Shown: piece by piece, positions 7,597 to 15,998 of the stretch | How positions within the stretch are numbered: the stretch's first letter is position 1 | Layout: each line of letters starts with the position of its first letter | DNA from: Ideonella dechloratans | GTDB taxonomy: Bacteria > Pseudomonadota > Gammaproteobacteria > Burkholderiales > Burkholderiaceae_C | Assembly (NCBI RefSeq): GCF_021049305.1 | Contig: NZ_CP088081.1 | Span: 372,001 to 436,000 of the forward strand | Direction of reading: 5' to 3' | DNA length: 64,000 bases | Program-made: the position numbers and the translations under genes | The notes under the pieces: model-generated | Seen by the model: only the letters and a program-made list of their open reading frames with translations | What the model was told of the DNA's origin: nothing | The model's database searches: none

Positions 7597-7848
7597 ATGA
7601 ACCAGAACCCTACCCCTCCTTCCCGCTGGCGTTCACCGATGGGCATCTTCATGCTCATTGCTGGAGCGGTCGGCATCTACTACCTCCTGACGGAGCACCT
7701 GACGCACTTCACCCAGGCGATTCCATTCTTGTTCCTCCTGGCGTGTCCGCTGATGCATCTGTTCGGACACCACCACGGTGGGCACGGCGGACATGGAGGC
7801 CATGGCGACCAGAGCCAGAGCGAAGCCAAGCCCGACAAGCGGGAGTGA
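7597..7848 (+). CDS. DUF2933 small membrane protein (second copy)
   Basis: The 83-residue paralogue of the 6692-6931 product has the same two-helix plan ([23 protein letters not shown], then [21 protein letters not shown]) and a Gly/His-rich tail with repeated GGHGGH. The methyltransferase gene ends 19 bp upstream. The ATG is preferred over upstream in-frame codons because those lie inside the preceding gene. Confidence 0.8.
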   Translation: MNQNPTPPSRWRSPMGIFMLIAGAVGIYYLLTEHLTHFTQAIPFLFLLACPLMHLFGHHHGGHGGHGGHGDQSQSEAKPDKRE

Positions 7849-7849
7849 C

Positions 7850-8152
7850 GTGACCGGGGGCAGTCGCCCAACGGGCGCCTTGAAGGCGGCCGAACTGGCC
7901 TCCGGCCTGGGGGCCATCGTGCTGGGTGCTGGGCTGGCCCTGGTGCTGCCCGACTGGCTGCGCAACTACGCGCTGCCGCTGCTCGTCGTCGGCGTGGTCG
8001 TCCACGGGCTTGGCATGAGCCTGAAATACCAGTTGGAGCGCCGGGAGGGCCCACCCTTGTGGTGGGAGCGGATGCTGTTTTGGCTGTGTTGGGCCGGCCT
8101 GGTTGGGCTCCTCGTCTGGATTGCCTGCGCAGCCATCGCTCGCCAGCCGTGA
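7850..8152 (+). CDS. Small integral membrane protein of the copper island
   Basis: The 100-residue protein probably starts at GTG 7850, one base beyond the DUF2933 stop, with GGGAG at 7841-7845 as ribosome-binding site. It has three hydrophobic segments, around residues 12-30, 35-55 and 75-95; the first two are separated by [10 protein letters not shown], and a charged loop ([17 protein letters not shown]) precedes the third. I recognise no named family with confidence. Spacing makes it the last gene of the 5834-8152 transcription unit, before a fresh CueR-type promoter. Confidence 0.6.
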   Translation: MTGGSRPTGALKAAELASGLGAIVLGAGLALVLPDWLRNYALPLLVVGVVVHGLGMSLKYQLERREGPPLWWERMLFWLCWAGLVGLLVWIACAAIARQP

Positions 8153-8186
8153 AGTCGGGCTTCTAAAGCCGTCGACAGAAATCCGC

Positions 8187-8217
8187 TTGACCTTCCCATT
8201 CGGGCAAGGTTGAAACT
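8187..8217 (+). promoter_or_regulatory. CueR-type promoter/operator for the Cu+ ATPase gene
   Basis: TTGACC (8187-8192), a 19-bp spacer with dyad ACCTTCCC / GCAAGGT, then GAAACT (8212-8217). It is the third promoter of this design in the island and lies 24 bp upstream of the ATPase start. One dyad arm departs from the consensus (GCAAGG instead of GGAAGG), so affinity may differ. Confidence 0.78.
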
Positions 8218-8240
8218 GCGAACAAGAACAGGAGTACGCC

Positions 8241-10703
8241 ATGCGGTCATCGAACACAGAACATCGCGCCCATGCTGGGCATGAACACGTCCACCCCGCC
8301 GCGGAGCAGCCTTTGGCCGACGGTCACGGACCGGTGGCGAGCCATGACCACCAGACCCATGTTGGCCATGGTGGTCACGCAGGTAACGCGGGTAACGCAG
8401 GTAACGCGCATGCGCAGGACGACGTCACCCATCACAACGCGGAGCCCGGAACACATGTGATGCCCGATGGCACGGTGATGAAGGGTTCGCACTGCGACCA
8501 CGCGCACCATCCCGCAGGTCACGACCACGTCGGGCATGAGCACCACCACTCGGCCGCCACCTTGCCGGCACTTCAGGGCGACCTGAGCCAGGTCGAATAC
8601 ACCTGCCCGATGCACCCGCAGGTGCGCCAGATGGGCCCCGGAAACTGCCCCCTCTGCGGCATGGCCCTGGAGCCGGTGCTGGCCACGGCCGAACAGGGCG
8701 AAAGCCCCGAGTTGCGCGACATGACGAAGCGCTTCTGGATTGGCACTGCGCTCACGGTGCCGGTCTTCGCGCTCGAGATGGGAGGTCACTTCTTCAATGT
8801 CCACCAGTTCATCGCGCAGCAGGCTTCGAACTGGGTGCAACTCGTGCTGGGGACGCCCGTCGTGCTATGGGCGGGGTGGCCGTTCTTCGTGCGCGCGGTC
8901 GCGTCGGTGAAGAACCGCAGCCTCAACATGTTCACGCTCATCGCCCTGGGCACCGGCGCCGCATGGCTGTACAGCATCGTCGGGACGTTGATGCCCACGC
9001 TGTTCCCGGCTGAGTTGCGCCTGGCGGACGGCGCGGTGCCCATCTACTTCGAGGCCGCGGCCGTCATCACGGTGCTGGTGCTGCTCGGGCAGGTGCTCGA
9101 GTTGCGGGCACGCGAGAAGACGTCCGGCGCCATCAAGGCGCTGCTCGGCCTAGCCCCCAAGACCGCGGTGAAGGTCAACGCCGACGGCAGCGACGAGACG
9201 GTCCAGGTCGATGCCATCCAGGTTGGCCACTTGCTGCGTGTGCGTCCTGGTGAAAAGGTCCCGGTCGACGGCGAACTCACCGAGGGTAAGGGCAACGTCG
9301 ACGAGTCGATGGTGACGGGGGAGCCGATACCGGTGGCCAAGGCCGTGGGGTCCAAGGTCACGGCCGGGACGTTGAACCAGACCGGTGGCTTCGTGATGCG
9401 CGCCGAGAAGGTCGGCGCCGACACGCTGTTGTCCCAAATCGTGCACATGGTCGCTGCCGCCCAGCGCAGCCGTGCGCCCATCCAGCGCATGGCCGACCAG
9501 GTGGCGGGCTGGTTCGTGCCGGTGGTCATGCTTGTGGCTGCGCTGACCTTCGCAGTCTGGCTGGTCTGGGGGCCCTCGCCGGCGTTCAGCTATGCGCTCA
9601 TCACCGCAGTGGCGGTGCTCATCATTGCCTGCCCGTGTGCGCTGGGGCTGGCGACGCCGATGTCCATCATGGTCGGCGTGGGCAAGGGCGCGCAGCACGG
9701 CGTGCTCATTCGTGATGCCGAGGCACTGGAAAAGATGGAGAAGGTCGACACGCTGGTGGTCGACAAGACGGGAACGCTCACTGAGGGACGCCCGAAGGTC
9801 GTCCACATTGAAGCAGCGGCTGGCTTCGGCGCCGATGACGTGCTGCAGAGGCTGGCGAGCGTCGAACGGGCCAGCGAGCATCCCTTGGCGATGGCCATCG
9901 TGATGGACGCGCAGGAACGCAAGCTGACGCTGTTGCCGGTCACCGACTTCGACTCGCCGGTGGGCAAGGGCGTCATCGGGACCGTCGATGCGCAAGTCGT
10001 TGTGTCTGGCAGCGCGAAGTTCCTGGCCGAACACGCCATCGACTCAAGCCGCCTTGCCGCAGCAGCCGAAGCGCAACGGCAGAAGGCTGCCACGGTCATC
10101 TTCGTAGGCATCGGAGGCCAGCTGGCCGGTTTTGTCGCGATTGCCGACCCTATCAAGGCCACGACACCGCAGGCGCTGAAGGCCCTCCAGACCGCTGGCG
10201 TGCGGGTGGTCATGCTGACGGGCGACGGCAAGACGACGGCCGAGGCTGTGGGCCGCGAACTGGGTATCGACGAGGTGGTGGCGGAAGTCTTCCCCGAGGA
10301 CAAGGCAGCCGTGGTCAAGCGCCTGCAGGGCGAAGGCCGGGTGGTGGCGATGGCAGGTGACGGCGTCAACGATGCTCCGGCTTTGGCCCAGGCCACGGTC
10401 GGGGTCGCGATGGGCACCGGAACCGATGTGGCGATGGAAAGCGCCGGCATCACTCTGTTGAAAGGTGACTTGATGGGTATCGTGCGGGCGCGCACGCTGT
10501 CCCAGGCCACAATGCGGAACATCCGGCAGAACCTGTTCTTGAGCTTCGCCTACAACGTGGCGGGCATTCCGCTGGCAGCCGGTGTGCTTTACCCGTTCTT
10601 CGGCCTGCTGCTCTCGCCGGTCGTTGCTGCGGCGGCGATGGCGCTTTCCTCGGTCAGTGTCATCGCCAACGCGCTTCGCCTTCGGACGGCGAACGTGGAG
10701 TAG
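8241..10703 (+). CDS. His-rich Cu+-translocating P1B-type ATPase
   Basis: The 820-residue protein exports cytosolic Cu(I)/Ag(I) using ATP. In place of HMA domains, the first ~115 residues are extremely His-rich. A heavy-metal-binding domain with YTCPMHP...[12 protein letters not shown] follows at about residues 119-147. The membrane core has the CPC ion-binding motif (residues 464-466, [11 protein letters not shown]), the phosphorylated Asp in DKTGTLTEG (D508), an HP motif (SEHPLA), and GDGVNDAP near residue 705. CPC with this domain order marks the copper/silver P1B-1 class. The start has AGGAG 6 nt upstream. It closes the copper island and is governed by the operator just upstream. Confidence 0.93.
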   Translation: MRSSNTEHRAHAGHEHVHPAAEQPLADGHGPVASHDHQTHVGHGGHAGNAGNAGNAHAQDDVTHHNAEPGTHVMPDGTVMKGSHCDHAHHPAGHDHVGHEHHHSAATLPALQGDLSQVEYTCPMHPQVRQMGPGNCPLCGMALEPVLATAEQGESPELRDMTKRFWIGTALTVPVFALEMGGHFFNVHQFIAQQASNWVQLVLGTPVVLWAGWPFFVRAVASVKNRSLNMFTLIALGTGAAWLYSIVGTLMPTLFPAELRLADGAVPIYFEAAAVITVLVLLGQVLELRAREKTSGAIKALLGLAPKTAVKVNADGSDETVQVDAIQVGHLLRVRPGEKVPVDGELTEGKGNVDESMVTGEPIPVAKAVGSKVTAGTLNQTGGFVMRAEKVGADTLLSQIVHMVAAAQRSRAPIQRMADQVAGWFVPVVMLVAALTFAVWLVWGPSPAFSYALITAVAVLIIACPCALGLATPMSIMVGVGKGAQHGVLIRDAEALEKMEKVDTLVVDKTGTLTEGRPKVVHIEAAAGFGADDVLQRLASVERASEHPLAMAIVMDAQERKLTLLPVTDFDSPVGKGVIGTVDAQVVVSGSAKFLAEHAIDSSRLAAAAEAQRQKAATVIFVGIGGQLAGFVAIADPIKATTPQALKALQTAGVRVVMLTGDGKTTAEAVGRELGIDEVVAEVFPEDKAAVVKRLQGEGRVVAMAGDGVNDAPALAQATVGVAMGTGTDVAMESAGITLLKGDLMGIVRARTLSQATMRNIRQNLFLSFAYNVAGIPLAAGVLYPFFGLLLSPVVAAAAMALSSVSVIANALRLRTANVE
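8382..8408 (+). repeat. Three 9-bp tandem repeats in the ATPase His-rich region
   Basis: GGTAACGCG / GGTAACGCA / GGTAACGCG encodes Gly-Asn-Ala three times within the His-rich N-terminus. In-frame 9-bp units can expand or contract without breaking the gene. Confidence 0.85.
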
Positions 10704-10749
10704 TCTCGAGCGTGGTTGGACGTTCCTACCTGCCGGGGGTGTTCACCCG

Positions 10750-11334
10750 ATGGGCACCGAACGCAGGTGGTCCGAGGCTCGCCCCTCGACAGACACCATC
10801 GCTGTGGCCACCTTCGTAGGCGGATCGGTCTGCACGGGATTGCTCACGAATTGGGGACGCCGAATGCGAATGTCAGGGCTGCATGCCCTTCCGTTGCTGG
10901 TCGATGCCCTTGCCCTGCTCGCTTTCGGCCTACTTGGCGCCAGCCTGCACCTGGCTTTCGACGTTGTCATCCTGGCTGCAGTCTTGCTGCTTTGCTTCAG
11001 CATGGGGCTGCCGAACGCGGCGATCACCAAAATCTCGCGTGCCCAGATCAGAACGACCCACCTGACCGATGTGCTTACCGACCTTGGCATCGAACTCGCC
11101 CGAGTGTGCTACTGGAACCGCACCCATACCTCCTACGCTCTTCGCGAGCGCGCCGACCGGCAGAAGCTGGCGATTCACGCCACGCTGGCTGCGGCGTGCT
11201 TCTCTGGTGCGATTGCAGGGGCGCTGGCGTTCAAGCACATCGGCTTCAGCGCAACGGTACCGCTGGCACTGCTGCTGGCCTTGGTGGCCATGCTGCCACT
11301 GATCGCCGACCTGAGCTGTATGAGCTCCGGCTGA
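10750..11334 (+). pseudogene. DUF1275 (YoaK-like) membrane protein, 5'-truncated
   Basis: The frame has the later transmembrane helices of a DUF1275 protein: VATFVGGSVCTGLLTNWGRR, a Leu/Ala-rich helix pair, GLPNAAITKISRAQIRTTHLTDVLTDLG (the family's conserved central motif) and two final helices. The usual first ~40-50 residues, with the conserved Gly/Asp/Asn-containing start, are missing. The matching sequence begins only 60-100 bp after the Cu-ATPase stop. An ATG at 10750 would give 194 residues. The gene was probably cut when the copper island or neighbouring mobile DNA was joined here; a functional shortened protein cannot be excluded. Confidence 0.6.
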
Positions 11335-11429
11335 ACCACAAAGGTTAGCCAGTCCAGGCGCAGGCTTGCTCCCATCGTGGTGATCTGACTCACCCGCCAG
11401 AGTGGCGCCGCGAGGAATGGGAGGTTCTG

Positions 11430-11795
11430 GTGGGCCGGAGCCTGGCGACCGGCCTGCCCCGTGGTCGTAGGCCCAAGGACCGCTTGATGGCGGTCAGCGT
11501 GCGCTTGATCCCAGGCGGCGAGCGGCAGCAACCGCTGCAAAGCAGACATCGCCGGCGCGGACGCTGGGTCAGGCCTGCCTCATTCGACGATACGCTGAGC
11601 CAGGCATTGGGCAACGAGCAACGGTTCACACAGCCCAGGTGTCCGCAGACCAATGGCATGGTGGAGCGCTTCAATGGACGCCTGGCTCAGGTGCTGAAGT
11701 CGCACCGCTTCAACAACGCCCATGACCTGGAGACAACGCTCAACTGGTTCGTCTGGCTCTACAACAAATACCTGCCCAGAGTGCGCTGGACCTGA
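11430..11795 (+). pseudogene. IS481-type transposase remnant
   Basis: Only the C-terminal part of a DDE integrase core is recognisable: RFTQPRCPQTNGMVERFNGR, then LKSHRFNNAHDLETTLNWFVWLYN, the region around the catalytic Glu of IS481-family transposases. The N-terminal HTH and first two catalytic Asp are absent, and the frame upstream (11430-11570) does not resemble the family. I see no intact ends. This is a decayed fragment at the junction between the copper island and the accessory genes. Confidence 0.7.
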
Positions 11796-11864
11796 ACACG
11801 CCGATTCAGGCTCTCAAGAATTAGCAGGCCTCGCCTTCTGATTTATTCGCCTATCGGGGGGCAA

Positions 11865-13088
11865 TCACCCGAGCCCTGACAGTTGGGTCTGCGTGGGAAG
11901 TCGCGCGGTCTCGTGCTTTGGACCCTGGGGGATTTTCAGCAGCTTCTTGAGGTACTTTGCGTGGCGTTCGTCGAGCGTCTCGGCTAAGCCTGGGGGCCAC
12001 TTGTCTTTGGGTCGAGCGAGTAGCTGATTCTGGAGCGACGTATAGGTAATGTCCTTAATTGAATCGGACACATGCACGCGTCCGTCTTTGTCGATGGAAA
12101 GCAAGTAGGCGTCGAAAAGCGCATGAATATCCGCGCGCAGCAGCAACCCGTTCGATAGGGAATAGTCACGGCCCACGGAATAGGGAATTATATGTGCTGC
12201 TTCGAGGACGGCCTCTTCAGTGCATTTAGAAACGGCGCATTGTGCGCCCCAGATATCCTTCAGCTTGCTTTTGAATAATCCCTGATTATGACGGACTTGA
12301 TTGAGTACTTTTTCTACTTCGTCCGGAGGGATATCTTCGAGGAATTCCTCCTCAATGCTCTTGTGTGCCAGGTCGGTCTCTGCGTCGGTGGATAGGTCCG
12401 TCTCCTGGGGAGCTTGAACAGGGGGCGTGCTAGAAAGTTCAGTCTCTGTGACTTCGGGTTGGCTTCTCAGGATGTCCCAACTCTGATCGGGCCAGAGGCC
12501 TTGGGACTTAGATATGCCGCAGAGGGTGGCGAAATCGTTGATGAACTCTGTGTCGCTGACGAGGCCATCGAACTGGGCAATGCTGAAGCTTATCCGCGAG
12601 CCGTGCATCATCTCGACGCCGCCCGCAGCGTGCATACGCTCCAGCAGCGCGGGTGAGATCGCCTTGGTGTACTTGCCGCGTAGGTTGATCGTTATATTGA
12701 AGTTTTTCCAGAGTCTCCCGCCTCGGGGCGAGGCTCGCGGACTGTCTGGTGGCTTGACCCCAAAGCAGAGGTCATCGTCGGCTATATACCAGTCGAAGCC
12801 CTTGTCGTGGAGGCGCATCGCAGCATGCTGAAACGCAGCGCGCTCGTGGGCGGGAATGCTCCGCACGAAGTCGCTTTTTGAACCAAACTTTCCAGCAAAT
12901 TCATCAAAATTCACGGCGCAGCTCCCATGCTTTTGCGTGAAGTTACCATGGCTTTTGCAGAAGCCAGTTGCTCGAAGGGCATGTCGCAGTTCCGAGTGCT
13001 GAGGCGACTTTAGGTGTACCGAGAGGCCGCTTGGTGAGCGCAGGCGGTCTTCGAATGCGCAAGCTTCGATTTCCGCCAACCGTCGCAC
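11865..13088 (-). CDS. HNH endonuclease domain protein
   Basis: The 407-residue protein probably starts at GTG 13086-13088, five bases after a GAGGGG site that overlaps the stop of the preceding gene, so the two are coupled. The C-terminal domain (residues ~270-345) is HNH-type: a pair of cysteines (CAVSKC), AAHIIPYS with the catalytic His, LSNGLLLRADIHALFD and YLLSID, as in PF13391-like restriction nucleases. The N-terminal ~230 residues, with WYIADDDLCFGVKPP and NITINLRGKYTKAISPALLERM, are unrecognised and could bind the target. An acidic linker joins the two. A restriction or defence role is an inference from the HNH domain and the accessory setting. Confidence 0.75.
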   Translation of the reverse strand: MRRLAEIEACAFEDRLRSPSGLSVHLKSPQHSELRHALRATGFCKSHGNFTQKHGSCAVNFDEFAGKFGSKSDFVRSIPAHERAAFQHAAMRLHDKGFDWYIADDDLCFGVKPPDSPRASPRGGRLWKNFNITINLRGKYTKAISPALLERMHAAGGVEMMHGSRISFSIAQFDGLVSDTEFINDFATLCGISKSQGLWPDQSWDILRSQPEVTETELSSTPPVQAPQETDLSTDAETDLAHKSIEEEFLEDIPPDEVEKVLNQVRHNQGLFKSKLKDIWGAQCAVSKCTEEAVLEAAHIIPYSVGRDYSLSNGLLLRADIHALFDAYLLSIDKDGRVHVSDSIKDITYTSLQNQLLARPKDKWPPGLAETLDERHAKYLKKLLKIPQGPKHETARLPTQTQLSGLG

Positions 13089-13097
13089 ATCAGCCCC

Positions 13098-13673
13098 TCA
13101 ATTCAACTCAAACGGCACCCGCCTCAGCGGATCTGCTGACGCGCTCAAGCCGAAGCGATCACGCAGTCGCCCGGCGGCCCTTTTCAGCATTGTTCTGTAT
13201 TCCCGTCCGGTGGAGGCGTAGCGGCCGGGGATGCTCAGCTGCTTCTCGCCCAGAGAGATACGCAGCAAGGTCAGAGACATCCCTCTGAGCTGGGACTCGC
13301 GCCAACTCTCTTTCGTCAGCGCGCTTGCCGCGCGCAGGGTTGGCCGGGTGCCGGAGCTGACGAGGCGCGCATACGTTGCCTCAGCTTCGGCGATGGCCGA
13401 TTCGCGGCGAGCCGACTCCGCTTGCTCTATGGCGTCTTGATGCTGCTCGCGCACCTGCAGGTACAGGTCTTCATGCTTGGCCAGTGTCGATAGGTTGACA
13501 CCAGCTCTTTGTGCCACCTCGGTCACGGATACGCCTTGCTCATTGGCCTCTTCCAGCAGCTGGTGGAGGAGGGCATGGTCTGCGCGCAGACTTACGCGTG
13601 GGACGCGCTTTGGGTCACGGCTGCCAGGAACTGGCTGACGCTGGTGTCTGGGACTACCTCCAAGCCTTGGCAA
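13098..13673 (-). CDS. HTH-like hypothetical protein upstream of the HNH gene
   Basis: The frame is up to 191 residues with a TTG as first possible start; the true start is uncertain and could lie around 13600. Residues 45-75 (GVSVTEVAQRAGVNLSTLAKHEDLYLQV) look like a helix-turn-helix, followed by an Ala/Glu/Arg-rich helical stretch and a basic C-terminus. I recognise no named family. The stop lies 9 bp before the HNH start, and its last codons form part of that gene's ribosome-binding region, so the pair is an operon. It could be the DNA-binding or regulatory partner of the nuclease. Confidence 0.55.
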   Translation of the reverse strand: MPRLGGSPRHQRQPVPGSRDPKRVPRVSLRADHALLHQLLEEANEQGVSVTEVAQRAGVNLSTLAKHEDLYLQVREQHQDAIEQAESARRESAIAEAEATYARLVSSGTRPTLRAASALTKESWRESQLRGMSLTLLRISLGEKQLSIPGRYASTGREYRTMLKRAAGRLRDRFGLSASADPLRRVPFELN

Positions 13674-13717
13674 ACCTGGAAATCCTCGAGTGGAAACCTC
13701 GGAAAGGATTTTTAGTC

Positions 13718-14011
13718 ATGGTCGCCGATGCGCACGCGGCGATTGCATTGGCCACCTTCAATCGCGGCACGCGAAGTCACAGGCTGACATGGCAGGTCCG
13801 TGAGGTTCCCATCAAGCGTCGCGTGCGCCTCGCCGAGGCCTTCGCTATGAACTTCGGGGCTGGCAGCTTTTGGCGGGGGCTGGTCTCACCCGATTTCATT
13901 GAACGATACGATGATCCCGTCGATTTCATGCTGGCTGGTTCCGTACAGTGTCGGTCAGCGACTGCGGTTAGGCGTTTTCTGATTGCAGCTGGTTTCTGCG
14001 GTACGGAGTGA
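13718..14011 (+). CDS. Hypothetical protein, possibly 5'-truncated
   Basis: The 97-residue frame starts at ATG 13718 behind GGAAAGGA. Codon use resembles neighbouring genes, and the protein has mixed composition (FAMNFGAGSFWRGLVSPDFIERYDD). The same frame stays open upstream and reads plausibly (YLQALANLEILEWKPRKGF), but that part is antisense to the HTH-like gene. Either this gene was once longer or the overlap is chance. No family recognised. Confidence 0.4.
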   Translation: MVADAHAAIALATFNRGTRSHRLTWQVREVPIKRRVRLAEAFAMNFGAGSFWRGLVSPDFIERYDDPVDFMLAGSVQCRSATAVRRFLIAAGFCGTE

Positions 14012-14184
14012 TCTCTGCATGCACAGGCAGGAGGCGGTGGTGACCGAGCCTGACTGAAGTCCGGACCTTGGCATGTCTTCGGTGAAGGTTCTCGAGGCTG
14101 AGCTGTGTTCCCCTGCCGTTGTCAATTCCATGGGCGTGGCGGATGCATGCCGGAGACAGATAACTCAAAGCGTTCGGGTTGATC

Positions 14185-14811
14185 ATGAACTCACCATTGA
14201 GCCAATGCCGATGTCTATTTTTCGCCGTCGCAGGTCTTCACGAGCTAGGCTATCGCGACGTTCGAGCGATGCCGCTCCTGCGTAATGGGGCTTGGTCTCT
14301 TGCCATCGCAGATGGCACGGTCTTCTCTGCGAGAAACGGAGCAGTGATCGAGTCGACCATGGTCGGTAGTGCAGCGATCTTTCGATCTCATGAGTTCGGT
14401 CTGCCAGATGTCGGTGTGGAGCCTATGCAACTGGCAACCAGACTAGCCGAGCGCTTCAGTGGTCTGTGGGCACGCGTCTCGGCCGATTCGACGGCTTACT
14501 CGGCTTGGCTCGAGTCATTGATCGCCCATATGGCCGTGCATCCGAGCGCATTGCCGTCGGTTTTTCCGGATGGTGAGGATGGTCAGGTGTGGATCCACTA
14601 CCTGTCTGATGATCTTGGGACCCATCTTCGGAATGGACGAAGATTTCAACGGCCGCCGTCGGGACGATTTGGGTCTGAGATGCCTGGAGAGATCGCCATT
14701 GCACAACCTCGCCCCGAGGATGCGCCAGACCTCATTTGGCCTACGATGGATTCGTCCCACACAGCGCTTGATGATTGGTGGGAGCAGCATCGGCCTAGAG
14801 AGAGCGACTGA
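14185..14811 (+). CDS. Hypothetical protein, first gene of an unrecognised operon
   Basis: The 208-residue protein is predicted soluble. ATG 14185 is preceded by a TTG codon six bases upstream that could also serve. Recognisable text includes an early hydrophobic stretch (CLFFAVAGLHELGY), a central Leu/Arg-rich helix (PMQLATRLAERFSGLWARV), and a Pro- and Trp-containing C-terminus (LDDWWEQHRP). I cannot assign a family. Three more genes follow on the same strand with spacings of 43, 0-3 and -11 bp, so it probably leads a transcription unit. Confidence 0.55.
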   Translation: MNSPLSQCRCLFFAVAGLHELGYRDVRAMPLLRNGAWSLAIADGTVFSARNGAVIESTMVGSAAIFRSHEFGLPDVGVEPMQLATRLAERFSGLWARVSADSTAYSAWLESLIAHMAVHPSALPSVFPDGEDGQVWIHYLSDDLGTHLRNGRRFQRPPSGRFGSEMPGEIAIAQPRPEDAPDLIWPTMDSSHTALDDWWEQHRPRESD

Positions 14812-14854
14812 ATGGCCGCAGTGAGCCGTCTCATCACCACTCCAGGAGCACGAG

Positions 14855-15004
14855 GTGAATCCATCGGACTTCCAGCCTGACCGGGTCCTTGTTTGGGCGG
14901 ACTGCATTGACCTGCTCCCTCCAGACCATGAGTGCGGGCGGCGGCAATCGCCACGATTCGGCACACCGTTCGCAGGCTTCTCTGGGGATCAAGAAGGGGA
15001 GTAG
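14855..15004 (+). CDS. Small hypothetical protein (49 residues)
   Basis: A 50-codon frame opens at GTG 14855 behind AGGAG (14844-14848, 6 nt spacing) and ends in TAG directly abutting the ATG of the next gene. The product begins MNPSDFQPDRVLVWADC, is acidic, contains two Cys, and ends FAGFSGDQEGE. The clean ribosome-binding site, the exact junction with the next gene, and lack of any larger competing frame support it as real. No family recognised. Confidence 0.5.
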   Translation: MNPSDFQPDRVLVWADCIDLLPPDHECGRRQSPRFGTPFAGFSGDQEGE

Positions 15005-15007
15005 ATG

Positions 15008-15721
15008 ATGAGCACAGAGCTGACGACACAGTCAGTCGACATCAGTACCTACCAACTGCGACGCAAGATGCTGGGGCATTTGGCGCAGGCGCAGGAGTTG
15101 GAGCACAAGTTCCTGGCCGCGTCTCGAGACGTTGTCAAAGAAGCCTCCACGCGGCTGACGGATCACTACTCCGAGCTGATTCAGCGCGAGATGCCACGAT
15201 GGAGTTCGTATCAGGTCGATAAGTTTGCTCGCTACACGTCGATTGCTTCTGATGTCCTGATGAGTTGGCAACGATCCTATGAGGCCTTGAGCCAGGCCAG
15301 AGCCGAGGACGCACAGGCCGCGGAGGTAGTGGACAAGGCAAAGAAGGCCAAGAGCGAGACCTCCAATTGGATCGGCATGGCGGCCAAGGGTCGAGAGGAT
15401 GACTATCGGCGGGCATCCGCCTTGCTGAAGAATGCCGAAGACCAAGCCCAGCAATGCGCAAGCCGATTGAAAGGGGCGACCCAGGCAGCAACCGCAGCGG
15501 CTGAGCGGCTGCTGGAAGACTGCATGGCCAAATCTGTTCAACTTGCGAAGGCCACTGACTACCCAGTGGCCCAGTTCACCCGAACAGTCTTGATCGACGC
15601 GACGAAACGTGCCGAACAGCTGACCTTGGTCCATCTGCAAGAGCAACGCGCCATCCACTTGGAGATGCAACGTGACCTCGACACGCTCAGACAGCTTGTT
15701 GGAGACGAACATGGACATTGA
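15008..15721 (+). CDS. Hypothetical coiled-coil protein
   Basis: The 237-residue protein starts at ATG 15008, six bases after GGGGAG; the adjacent ATG 15005 is the alternative. It is almost entirely alpha-helical in appearance, with long Ala/Glu/Gln/Lys-rich stretches and heptad-like spacing (EDAQAAEVVDKAKKAKSE and LLKNAEDQAQQCASRLKGA). There are no membrane segments and no catalytic motif I recognise. It overlaps the next gene by 11 bp, so the two products are probably made together and may interact. Confidence 0.65.
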   Translation: MSTELTTQSVDISTYQLRRKMLGHLAQAQELEHKFLAASRDVVKEASTRLTDHYSELIQREMPRWSSYQVDKFARYTSIASDVLMSWQRSYEALSQARAEDAQAAEVVDKAKKAKSETSNWIGMAAKGREDDYRRASALLKNAEDQAQQCASRLKGATQAATAAAERLLEDCMAKSVQLAKATDYPVAQFTRTVLIDATKRAEQLTLVHLQEQRAIHLEMQRDLDTLRQLVGDEHGH

Positions 15722-15998
15722 TTTACTGGGGCCGGCGCGCAAGAGGATCGTCGAGGCCAGCGTTCAACGGGTTGTGGTTCCACCGTCGAACCTCTTGACT
15801 ACGGGCGAGCGCCTTTCAGGATTGCTCGGAGGCAGCACTACTGACCTGGTTCGCGCAGGAGCTGGCGCGGGTCTGGGCGTAACCCTCGGGCTGCACACAG
15901 GGTTTGCCCTTTTCGGCACAGCCGTCAGTGGGGCGTGGGTCCTGGCGCCTCTGTTTGGCTTGGCTGCGGTGGTTGCTGGGCGGGCGGGCAAGGACTGA
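15711..15998 (+). CDS. Small membrane protein coupled to the coiled-coil gene
   Basis: The 95-residue protein starts at ATG 15711 inside the end of the previous gene, behind GGAG. The N-terminal half is polar (LLGPARKRIVEASVQRVVVP). The C-terminal half is Gly/Ala-rich and hydrophobic, enough for two membrane passes (GLGVTLGLHTGFALFGTAVS and AWVLAPLFGLAAVVAGRAG). The composition recalls small pore- or membrane-anchor proteins, but I recognise no family. Confidence 0.6.
   Translation: MDIDLLGPARKRIVEASVQRVVVPPSNLLTTGERLSGLLGGSTTDLVRAGAGAGLGVTLGLHTGFALFGTAVSGAWVLAPLFGLAAVVAGRAGKD

Noticed and set aside
8382..8408. Short tandem repeat as a possible iteron or origin
   Set aside because: Three 9-bp units inside a coding region, in frame, with no AT-rich segment or replication gene nearby.
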